The notes beneath the pieces were generated by a model. The model searched no databases, was not told where the DNA came from, and saw only the letters and a list, made by a program, of their open reading frames with translations. From Posidonia oceanica (taxonomy: Eukaryota > Streptophyta > Magnoliopsida > Alismatales > Posidoniaceae), in the NCBI GenBank assembly GCA_037176725.1, contig JAZBRS010000029.1, positions 126,885,001 through 126,949,000 on the forward strand: a stretch of 64,000 nucleotides of DNA, in the 5' to 3' direction. Position numbers and translations under genes: made by a program. Shown in pieces: positions 54,837-64,000 of this stretch. Position 1 is the stretch's first letter; each line of letters begins with the position of its first letter.

Positions 54837-55954
54837 CTTGGCCACCCCTTGGATTTTCATGCATACTTGCCCCTTTCCTCCCTACTGATTTCTTCTTAAT
54901 TTGTGCTTCTTCCTTTCCTTTCTTTTGCTTTCATGGCTTCTAGTTCAATTCCCAATGTCTTCATGCACAACAAGAAGGGAGTTGCAAAACCTTTGGAAGA
55001 GATTGAAGGGCATATGATGTCCCTTATCAAGACGGGGAAGGTATGATCTTCTTCATTGGTCCCTTCACACTCCTTTGTTCCTCATGTTTCCGAATGTCAT
55101 TGCAGGAAATCCTTAATTTTACCAAAACACCTTGCTTTGATAATGACTTCCCCTACTACTCCACTTGGGTGAAGGACTTTGTGCTTTGGGCTCGAGAAAG
55201 GAAATCTGTTTTGGCCTATACGCGCTTTGATGGACTTATGGATTTATTGGGCACAAACTTGGACTGGCCCCTTGTAGTAATCCCAATCAGAATCAGGCTT
55301 ACTATTGGCGGTTAGGTCCGAGGAGGAGGGCTCAACTCGAAAACACTTAAAATAGAGGAGAAAAGGTAAGAAAAGAAGAAGATAAGACAAATCAGAGTCG
55401 CCACCGTGTCTATTATCGGGAGACAAGGAAAATCGGGGGAAATGCGTGAATTAACATGCAAAACCAAGCAAGAAATGCAAAGCAAAGCAATGCAAAGGAA
55501 AACAAATGCAAATACATGCAAATGAGATGACTCATGCCTAGGATAAGGGCGATATGGTCATTGCGGGCCAAAAGACTGGGCAAGGACTCCTGTTACGCAC
55601 GGGGAAAGTGTTAGGCACCCCCGACACGCCCGAGAATCGGTCTTTCTAGGCTTACGCTCGCATACGCAGGGAAATGCAGGTTGGAATGCCTAAATGCCAA
55701 TGAATGCCTGAATGAATGCTCATAGGTGTGCTCTAAGTGGCAGAATGCAATGCAAGGAAAGTAAACGTGCAGTCTAAGTGCTCAGCAGCGCTGTCTGTGT
55801 TCCGAACCAGGCGAAACCTGGCTCGTGAGAACTCCAGGCAGTAAGCATCACTGCCCAATATGCAAATGCAAGCGAAAAAGCAAAACAACGGTAAAACCAA
55901 GCAATGCAGGCGACATGCAAGAGAAAACGGCGTAAAGCACGCGAAACAATGCAA

Positions 55955-56445
55955 GACACGAGAGTGGCACGTAAAACGGTGCAAGAAAACAAGACAGGCA
56001 CGCAAAATGGTGCCAAAAGCGAAGCGGGCACGCAAAACAATGCCAAAGCGAAGCGGGCACGCAAAACGGTGCCAAAAACAAAGCGGGCACGCAAAACAGT
56101 GCCAAAAGCGAAGCGGGCACGCAAAACGGTGCCAAAAGCGAAGCGGGCACGTAAAACGGTGCCAAAAGCAAAGCGGGCACGCAAAACGGTGCCAAAGACA
56201 AAGCGGGCACGCAAAACGGTGCCAAAAACAAAGCGGGCACGCAAAACGGTGCCAAAGACAAAGCGGGCACGCAAAACGGTGCCAAAAACAAAGCGGGCAC
56301 GCAAAACGGTGCCAAAAGTGAAGCGGACATGCAAAACGGTGACAAAGACAAAGCGGGCACGCAAAATGGTGCCAAAAACAAAGCGGGCACGCAAAACGGT
56401 GCCAAAAGCGAAGCGGGCACGCAAAACGGTGCCAAAAGCAGCGGA
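55955..56445 (-). repeat. 30-bp tandem array inside LTR I
   Basis: About 16 copies of GTGCCAAAARCRAAGCGGGC, then ACGCAAAACG. As 30 is a multiple of 3, all six frames stay open over long stretches, giving Lys/Arg-rich frames on plus and Phe/Ala/Cys/Pro-rich frames on minus. Confidence 0.93.
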
Positions 56446-58199
56446 ATAAAACCTCGGCAAAACCATGCAGATGCAAATGCAAGGAGAGAGAACAAGAGAA
56501 GCGAAAGGGGAGGCAAACAGTGTGTGTGTGAGAACAGGCACTGTTTAAGGGCCACGCAGAGTAGGTGTGAAGACCTACACTGGGGAGAACAAGCAAGTGG
56601 AGGGATTACCACCGCTTTGTGACTGTTTCCCACTAAACCGCCCCACGATGTGTCTCGCACGCTGCCCAAAGCTCGCGGCGCGATCGGATCGTGGGAAAGG
56701 TGGAAGAAAGTCGCAATAAGTGGTGAATCCAGGGGAAACACGACACAAAACACTTGGGAATACGTGAAAGGAGGAACGGAATTGATAGATAAGAAGAGGA
56801 AGTCCTATACTACATGTTCGAGGAAACAAAAAGCAAAAACGATGCATGCAATGCAAATGGTATGCAGATGAATGCTGTGTAGGGGTTCAGAAGGACGTAC
56901 CTGGGAAATCTGAAACCTGATCTGAGATCTGCTTGGTCCATGCTGAAGAGCGCTTCGCCGAGGTCGTCCGGGTAGCTTATTTGAGAAGATCCAACGGCCG
57001 GATTGGAAGATATCACAGCTTCAAGGCAGAGGGGCCAGAACAGGGGAGAAGAATGGATCTAAGTGTACAGGGGGTCTAAGAGGTGTGCAAGACAGGTCCT
57101 CCCTCGTGAATGGGAGCTAATGATACTTAAGTGTGTGCAAAGGATGCAAAAAACTAGAAGGCATGAGTGCAATGCATGCAGAATGCAAGAAAAGGCTTAA
57201 GGGTGATTTTTCAGAAAATTGGGAATTTAAATGCAATTTTTGAAAGGATGGGGGTCTAAATGCAAAGGTTTTGAAAAGTCTGGGGCTTTCATGCAAAGAT
57301 TTTGGAAAAGGGAGGGTCTGCATGCAATTTTACAAAAGGCAAGGTTTAAAATGCAATTTTCCAAGATGAATATGCATCAGGGCAAGTTTTGAAAACATGT
57401 GGCAGGTTAAGATGCAATTTTAAAATCATTAGGGTCCAAAATGCAATTTTTCCAGCAAAACAGGGGTCTAGTGGGTCTGGGAATGCAGATGGGGGACCTA
57501 TATGCAATTTTCCAAACATGTGGAGGCTAAAATGCAATTTTATAAGCAAAATATGCATTTAAATGATTTTTATAAGCATGTAGAGGACCTATGTGCAATT
57601 TTCAAATCATGCAGGGTCAAAAAATGCAATTTTATAAGGAAAATATGCATTTAAAAGACAGACAGAGGACTGGTATGCAATTTTCAAATTATGCAGGGTC
57701 AAAAATGCAATTTTTGAAGCAAAATATGCATTTAAATGACTACTGTGCATTGAGGATGGACCTATATGCAAAAATCAAAAAACAGAGGGGAAATAATGCA
57801 ATGCAGTAAGTAAAAATTGAAAGATAAAAGCTAAGTTAACAGGACAGAGGATTAAATGGCAATTACAGAAAACAATAAGGACCTAAAATGCAATTTTATA
57901 TTGGCAAACTTAGAGGATTAAATCAGATTAATTAACTACAGGACTAAAATGCAATAATCAAAAGCTGGAGGGCCAAAATCAAATTTATTACTGAAGGAAA
58001 GCACAGTAAAAGGACTAACATGCAAATAAAGAGAACTACATATTTTTCATGCAATTTTGTATGGTTTTAATTCAGAAATAAACAGATTTAATCAAATAAA
58101 GGACCTGAACGCAAATAAACAAGAACTGAGACCAAAAAAGCAATATTTGGTAAAATAACCAAGGTAGCAGAAAATAAGAGCACAGTAATATTGCAGATC

Positions 58200-59560
58200 G
58201 TCAACCACTGTAGCAGTTGCTACCAGTGGCCGACAGGGGGAGCAGAGGGGTGCTAGCGAGGCGTAGTCCGGCGGGCGAGCTTCACCAGAGCTCGACGAAG
58301 ACCAGAGCAGCATCGGCGAGCAGCGACGCTGCCTGGAGCATGCCGGAGGAGACGTCGAAGGTCTGCAGACCTGCTAGGAGGCAGGCCGGTCGACCAGCGC
58401 AGTGTCGACGAGGTCTGATGGCAGGGACATACTCCTGGGGTCCGTGCGGAGCTGGGGCGCCGGTTGGAGCGACATTCTGCAGACCGGAGCGGCGGGACGA
58501 GCAGCGAAGCTCGCCGGAGAAGACAGAGCTGACCCGGCGTTGACCCGGCGCAGGAGGGAAGGAAATCCCAGGCTGAGGGGCGGAAAAGCAAGAGAAGAGG
58601 GAGTCTAACCTAGGGATGAAGAGAGTTACCTGATTCGCTGGCTGGAGCGTCCTCCCGATGTGGGTGTCTTTTGCAGAGGCCGGCGAGCTTGGTCCGGCTG
58701 CTGCGGGCGTCGTCCGCTGCTCGCGAGGATCGGAGTTGCTTCCGCGGAGCCCTCCGGTGCTTCTCAGACGCCTGGACGCGAGCTCTGAAGACCGGAGACA
58801 GGATCGAGATTTTTTGGGTGTACAGAGGCAGCCGGAGACGGGGGGAGGTGTTCGCTGCTCCTCAGGCCGAATGGGAGCTGCCGGTGAACTTCTGGAGGTT
58901 GGGTGAAGGGTTTTGGGTGGTTAAATTGGGTCGTGGGGGCCTGTAGGTGGAGTTTGCAGGTAGGGTGATCTTCTGGCAGAGGAAGGTCACAGGTGTTTGT
59001 TGTGGTTTGCTTGGTCTGTGAGGGGGGAGAAGGCTGGAGCTTTGGGGGGTTAGAAAGCTGGTGGTCAGGTGAGTTAGGGTGTGGAATTTGGGAAAGTTTC
59101 ACGGGCTGTGGAGTCGGTAATTTTGAGAAAGAAGGTGTTGGGTTGCTGAGTTGGAAATGGGGTAGTCGGGGATGATTTCAGGGTGACTTCGGGTGTGGAA
59201 TGAAAGGGTGGAGATGCTGGAAGTTTGGTCGAGATTGAGGGAGGAATTGGGAGAGTTTTGCTGGGTGGAACGGGTGCTGGATTGGATGGAATGGAAGAGG
59301 AGGGAAGGGTCTGATTTTTGCAGAGGAAAGGGAGGGGAATTGCAAGGATTCTGGGTGCTGGACGCTTTCTCTCTTAGGACAACGCGAAGAGGCTGGAAGG
59401 AGGAGAAGACCTGGAAACTTTATGCAGCTGCGGAGGACAGACGCGCATTGGGATTCAAATCCCCACCGGCGGGAGCACTGCTGCTGATGGAGAGGCGGTC
59501 GGCGAGGAGACAGGCAGTAAATGCCCTCCCGGAAGTTTTGGCTTTTGATTTTAGTCTTTT
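58200..59560 (-). other. GC-rich island of LTR I with candidate splice donor
   Basis: GC-rich, CpG-containing block corresponding to 10820-11960 of J. In sense it includes AATCAG|GTAACTCTC with the donor at 58628-58629 (minus). A second candidate, TTCCCAG|GTACGTCC, is at 56893-56900. Frames here are not conserved with J by eye and are not called. Confidence 0.4.
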
Positions 59561-61752
59561 AGGATTTTTCTTAGGTCTTCTTTGATTTGCTTTTTCTTAA
59601 TTTCGTTTGTTAAATTCTTTTAGCATTTTTTTCATAGGCTAGGTTTTCTTGTTAAGTTTTTAATTAGCTGTTCTTAAATTTTGATTGTTTGTTTTATTAT
59701 TTTTTAATTATGTTTTCAATTTTTCTTTTGAGAGTTGTTAAGTTAGGTTTTTCCTCCTTAATTATTAGCCCTTGCATTTCTTAAGTGTTTTCTTTCTTTT
59801 AGGGTTTGTTTTCTTGGTTGTTTTTAATAGGATTTTACTTTTAGCTGTTTTGATTACATTTTGGTTTTTTCCTTGATTTTACAGCATTTTCTTTTGGTTT
59901 GTTTTGCATTTTTTAGCTTGCATTCTTGGTTTTCCATTTTAGCTAGATTTAGTTGGGTTTAGGTTTTTAATTGTTTGTTCAATGTTTTTAATTATTTTTC
60001 TTAGGGTTTTGGTTTGTTTCCCTTTTGTTTTAGAGTTTTAGGGGTTTTTAAGGATTTTTTAGGGACTTAGCAAGAGAAAGAAAAGGAAAAGGAGAAGGAA
60101 GAAGAAAAGGGAAAAAAGGAGGAATAAAAGGGAAAAAGAGGAGTTGAAAGAAAATAATTTTTTGAAAGTCAAAGAAAATGCTAAAAATAAGATAAAAATA
60201 GGAATAAGATTGAGAAGAGATAGAAGCACAAGGGGGGCCCACAGCCAGGTAATAAAAAAGGAGAGAAGGGGATGAAAAGAAGGAGGATAATCAGGAGAGA
60301 GAGAGGAGAGAGAAAAGAATAATCTTGGAGAGAGAAAACGATAATTTAGGTGAATGGAGGGCTTAAAGGTTTTGAAATGGGGTGAAAATTGGGGAATGTG
60401 TTGCTTAGACTTTCTAGTATTGATTCTGGGGATTTGGTTTAGTTTTGAGAAGGTTTTGGAAGGATTTTGAGGTGTAGAAAAGGGTGGTTTTACCTAGGTT
60501 TTCTAGGGTTTTTGGGAATGGTTTTGGGTTGAAAATTTCTAAGTGTTTGGGTAGGTTTGCTAAGTAGGGGTTGATGGATTTTCCAATGGTTTTTGGGTAG
60601 GTTTTGGGCTTGGGAAATGGGTGTAGGCTTAGGTCAAGTTAGGCTTGTTTTGAAGGGTAAGATGAAAAGGATTGGTGTAGTTTTGACCCAGGTTTAGATC
60701 CAGAAGTCACCAGAAGGTCCCAAATGGTCCAAGCCTGTCAAGATGGGGTGTCAACACCCTTGCTTCATGCCTTATGCGCCTTTTGGAGTTTTTTCTTTAG
60801 GGGTTGTGAGGCGACAATCCTAGTAGAGGATGTTCATGGCCTGCTTGGTGTGACTCAGATTGGAGCGGCCCGGCCAGATATTGACTTCCCATTGCCTTAC
60901 GGAATAGCAGATATGCAAACATTCATAGACCGTATCTTCACCCTTCCGCCTACCTTCCCAGTGATTAGAGGTCGCAGGCTCAACTTGGCGCATCTGTACT
61001 TCAACTTCCGACGGATTGAGGACTCTGCCTCTCAGGATCAGCTGCTGGTGTGTCTGCATTTACTGATTGGAGGCCTCACTTTATTTGTCACCAAGGATTT
61101 CTCCTTGGATGTCTATCACACTGAGTTCTTGATAGGCCTTACTGAGCACTTCTGGCATTCTCCTTCAGTTGCCATTCTTGCCACTACATATCTTGGCCTG
61201 ACCAGCGTTTCCACTGGAGGGGATTTTGTAGGCTCTCATTTCCTACCTTCCAGTTGGCTGTAGGTCCATTTCCCCAAGCTTGGGCCTGTGAAGACAGATT
61301 TGATTGAGGAAAGGGTTTGCTCTTTGTCCTCTGCCCCTATTGACATCTCCGCGCCTTCCACGTCCCTTTCTCATAAGCACCAGGCACGAGGTTCTTCAAT
61401 TGAGTTGGAGTTGATAGGGCCCACCCACTTTGTGGTGTACAACTCCCATCGCTGCTTTGAGATGGTAGGGTAGGAGAAAGGGGTGCCACCTCGGCTGAGC
61501 TTTATTCCTCGTATTCGAGTTCGGGAGCGCAATCTTCCATCTGATGCAGTAATGGTGTACTACATTCGGGCTCTTTGGTCGTCTCTGGACCGCCATGATG
61601 ATTCAGAGGGGCCATCAGCTGCTCCATCGACTTGCTGCCTACCACAAGAGGATGCGCACTGGAAGTAGTATTCAAAGCTACTGCCCAAACCCGAGGAGTG
61701 GGTTGAAGCGACGGGCGTGCTGCACAGGAAAAGGAAGAAGATGATTAGATAG

Positions 61753-62095
61753 GCAATCATTGTAATCTTTTATTTTTGGGGACCATGTATTTTTTCGAGG
61801 AGTGGGTATCATCTGCTGATGCAGTGCAGATGATACTGATGATGTTAAACTAGTATGCAATGCTAGCAAAGAAGGTGCAGAGATGATGCAAAAGAAATGG
61901 TAAAAGAAAGGCGCGATGTGGCGCAAAGATCTGGCAGGTAGGCCAAACTTGCGCGACAAGGCAGGGAAGAAAAGGTGCAGCTTGTCCCTGCCTAGGGAGC
62001 AAGCTAGCAAAAAAGGGGTGCGAGGGGAGAGAGGCCAACTCTCCTATCGCGAGGGGATGCGGGACTTTGCCTTCTTGGGACAAGGTCACGCGAAG
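61753..62095. other. 3' flank of PMD gene 3, no gene seen
   Basis: Contains GTAATCTTTTATTTTTGG soon after the stop of gene 3 (possible 3' end signal) and then unique sequence with GCGCGATGTGGCGCAAAG. No ORF with motifs. Confidence 0.5.
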
Positions 62096-62099
62096 AAGG

Positions 62100-62945
62100 T
62101 GATAAGGTGTCGGGCTTATCGGCCGGATAGTTTACGGTCCTATCAACCGGGAGTGATAGTTTACAGTCCTATCAACTGGGAGCGATAGTTTACAGTCCTA
62201 TCAACTGGAAGCGATAGTTTACAGTCCTATCAACCGGAGGCAGTTGTGAGTGATAGTTACTGAATATCAGCCGTATAACATGGTTGTGCGGGATAGTTTA
62301 CAGTCCTATCAACTGGAACGATAGTTTACAGACCTATCAACTGGAGCGATAGTTTACAGTCCTATCAACTGGAAGCGATAGTTTACAGTCCTATCAACTG
62401 GAATGCACAAACCATGAGGGATAGTTACTGGGTATCAGCCGTATAACGCAAATGCCAGAGAATGATAGTTTACGGTCCTATCAACCGGAGCGATAGTTTA
62501 CAGTCCTATCAACTGGAACGATAGTTTACAGTCCTATCAACTGGAAAGGGCATTTGTGAGGGATAGTTACTGGATATCAGCCGTATAACATGATTGCGAG
62601 TGATAGTTTACAGTCCTATCAACTGGAACGATAGTTTACAGTCCTATCAATTGGAACGATAGTTTACAGTCCTATCAACTGGAAAGCGCAATCATGAGGG
62701 ATAGTTACTGGGTATCAGCCGTATAATGCAATTGCAGGTGATAGTTTACGGTCCAATCAACCGGAACGATAGTTTACAGTCCTATCAACTGGAACGATAG
62801 TTTACAGTCCTATCAACTGGAACGATAGTTTACAGTCCTATCAACTAGAAGCTGCAATTGCAAGGGACAGTTACTGGATGTCAGCCGTATAACACAACTG
62901 TGAGCCAGATCGGGGATCGGCCCAAGATGATAGTTTACGGTCCTA
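62100..62945 (-). repeat. Hairpin array of H, GATAGTTTACAGTCCTATC type
   Basis: Short units of 28-30 bp, GATAGTTTACAGTCCTATCA then ACTGGAAC, in groups of two to four. The groups are separated by a variant, GATAGTTACTGGGTATCAGC then CGTATAAC, with a changing spacer, giving a higher-order period of roughly 120-160 bp. GATAG and CTATC pair around TTTACAGTC. Confidence 0.9.
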
Positions 62946-62949
62946 TCAA

Positions 62950-64000
62950 CCGGAAAGAGCAGTGATTGATTGATTGATATTGATAAGAAAAAGGAGAGAT
63001 TGATGATTGATATTGATAAGAAAAAGGAGAGATTGATAAGATATCGAACTTATCGGCCGGCAAAGAGGGGATGAGGGAATGATGAGATACCGGACTTATC
63101 GGCCGGCAAAGGGAAAGAGATGATAAGATATCGGACTTATCGGCCGGCAAAGAGGGGATGAGGGAATGATGAGATACCGGACCTATCGGCCGGCAAAGGG
63201 AAAGAGATGATAAGATATCGGACTTATCGGCCGGCAAAGAGGGGATGAGGGAATGATGAGATACCGGACCTATTGGCCGGCAAAGGGAAAGAGATGATAA
63301 GATATCGGACTTATCGACCGGCAAAGAGGGGATGAGGGAATGATGAGATACCGAACCTATCGGCCGACAAAGGGAAAGAGATGATAAGATATCGGACTTA
63401 TCGGCCGGCGAAGAGGGGATGAGGGAATGATGAGATACCGGACCTATCGGCCGGTAAAGGGAAAGAGATGATAAGATATCGGACTTATTGGCCGGCAAAG
63501 AGGGGATGAGGGAATGATGAGATACCGGACCTATCAGCCGGCAAAGGGAAAGAGATGATAAGATATCGGACTTATCGGCCGGCAAAGAGGGGATGAGGGA
63601 ATGATGAGATACCGGACCTATCGGCCGGCAAAGGGAAAGAGATGATAAGATATCGGACTTATCGACAGGCAAAGAGGGGATGAGGGAATGATGAGATACC
63701 GGACCTATCGACCGGCAAAGGGAAAGAGATGATAAGATATCGGACTTATCGGCCGGCAAAGAGGGGATGAGGGAATGATGAGATACCGGACCTATCGACC
63801 GGCAAAGGGAAAGAGATGATAAGATATCGGACTTATCGGCCGGCAAAGGGAAAGAGATGATAAGATATCGGACTTATCGGCCGGCAAAGGGAAAGAGATG
63901 ATAAGATATCGGACTTATCGGCCGACAAAGAGGGGATGAGGGAATGATGAGATACCGGACCTATCGGCCGGCAAAGGGAGGGTTTCGCGAGAGCGAATCA
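62950..64000 (-). repeat. 87-bp hairpin array of H
   Basis: About eleven copies of a unit with GATAAGATATCGGACTTATC and GATGAGATACCGGACCTATC, separated by GGCCGGCAAAG spacers; the last copies before 63900 lack the second half. It continues to the window edge. The first half forms a 6-bp stem. The 303-residue minus-strand frame is a 29-residue repeat produced by the 87-bp period. Confidence 0.93.

Larger units (their letters stand above)
55274..60756 (-). mobile_element. Element I: Tat/Ogre-type solo LTR (5.5 kb), minus strand
   Basis: Sense start TGTTGACACCCC (60756) and sense end GGGATTACTAC (55274), flanked by CCCTT on both sides (55269-55273, 60757-60761) if one terminal T/A pair was lost. 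No PBS, PPT, gag or pol is inside and no segment is repeated at the two ends, so it is a single LTR. From its sense start: AG-rich and T-rich blocks, GC-rich island (58200-59560), GCAATTTTC-rich segment (57200-58100), a 30-bp array, then the U5 blocks GTGCCTAACAC (55612) and GTGGCGACTC (55395-55404). It parallels J closely. ORFs of 287, 255 and 301 residues are array translations. Confidence 0.82.
54933..61752 (+). pseudogene. PMD gene 3: two-exon PMD protein, split by LTR I
   Basis: Exon 1 54933-55040 (36 codons), intron 55041-55105 (65 bp, GT-AG, phase 0), exon 2 55106-55273, then LTR I, then 60757-61752. The two halves of exon 2 join within the PMD core: VKDFVLWARERKSVLAYTRF before, LLHALCAFWSFFFRGCEATI and LVEDVHGLLGV after; a one-base frame difference exists at the junction. 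The rest includes LNLAHLYFNFRRIEDSASQD, LTLFVTKDFSLDVYHTEFLI and LIGPTHFVVYNSHRCFEMVG, the last matching gene 1. TAG codons at 61261, 61471 and 61666 precede the final stop at 61750. Layout and motifs make it a paralogue of gene 1. Antisense to H. Confidence 0.78.
45479..64000 (-). mobile_element. Element H: 3' portion of a Tat/Ogre-type element with antisense PMD genes, minus strand
   Basis: The 3' LTR (45479-46804) and polypurine tract (46805-46822, minus) are at the left. To the right follow 3' UTR repeats (46.9-48.85 kb), three antisense PMD genes (49.2-61.75 kb, one split by LTR I) and hairpin arrays (62.1-64 kb). The arrays are the reverse-complement relatives of E's arrays at 3.1-4.5 kb, which places them in the 3' region of a minus-strand element. 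gag, pol and the 5' LTR would lie beyond 64000. Tat elements such as Grande are known to carry extra antisense ORFs between pol and the 3' LTR, which supports this reading. The alternative is that the PMD genes are host genes beside a solo H LTR; the PPT next to the LTR argues against that. Confidence 0.68.

Noticed and set aside
55733..56753. Several ORFs of 250-300 residues on both strands
   Set aside because: Translations of the 30-bp array in LTR I, open in several frames at once.
55274..60756. Complete small retrotransposon with two LTRs
   Set aside because: No sequence is repeated at both ends and there is no PBS, PPT or coding region; one long LTR explains it.
62935..63846. 303-residue minus-strand ORF
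   Set aside because: It is a 29-residue repeat caused by the 87-bp array; the period is a multiple of 3, which keeps frames open. No domain.

Overview
The window reads as intergenic heterochromatin from a seed plant with a large genome, probably an angiosperm. I see no host gene, rRNA or tRNA that I can support. Almost every base can be assigned to a nest of LTR retrotransposons, mostly Ty3/gypsy of the Tat/Ogre type, plus one solo LTR that looks like a Tekay/Del chromovirus. The letters A to J below are my own labels.

Layout, left to right. (1) 1-3069 is the 3' part of a long Tat-type LTR (F). (2) 3070-4885 and 29528-30028 are two pieces of the 3' untranslated region of element E. E ends in a polypurine tract and a 3.8 kb 3' LTR (30029-33813). 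(3) Element B (4886-29527, minus strand, TSD ACATC/GCATC) split E. B carries only gag and a dead protease. Its two LTRs are 1.86 kb. (4) B was itself hit by J (9411-13777, a truncated Tat-type solo LTR) and by A (19060-28421, plus strand, perfect TSD ATAGC). A is a younger gag-only relative of B and sits in B's own 5' LTR. (5) E landed in the 5' LTR of element C (33819-45478), a degenerate autonomous Tat element with PBS, gag, protease, RT and the start of RNase H. C was also hit by a 3184-bp solo LTR (40600-43783, TSD CCGTC). (6) C is cut at 45478 by element H, which is on the minus strand and runs off the right edge.

The most interesting part is H. Between its 3' LTR/polypurine tract (45479-46822) and hairpin-rich tandem arrays (62.1-64 kb) lie three tandem genes of the plant mobile domain (PMD) type, on the plus strand and so antisense to H. 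Each has a TATA box about 90-100 bp before its start codon (less certain for the middle gene) and phase-0 GT-AG introns. The middle gene has eight exons that join in frame. Introns on the antisense strand of a retrotransposon would not be removed from its genomic RNA, which would explain how an intron-bearing passenger survives transposition. The third gene is split by I, a 5.5 kb Tat-type solo LTR (55274-60756).

A second notable system is the tandem arrays in the 3' regions of E and H. Their monomers are near-perfect hairpins with changing stems and a conserved loop. In E, three stem versions alternate (GATAAGT, GATAGGT, GATGAGT) and each is matched by its own complementary arm, which looks like covariation.

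All coding regions are decayed. The premature stops are TAG, TAA or TGA of the kind made by C-to-T change on either strand, as expected for methylated repeats.
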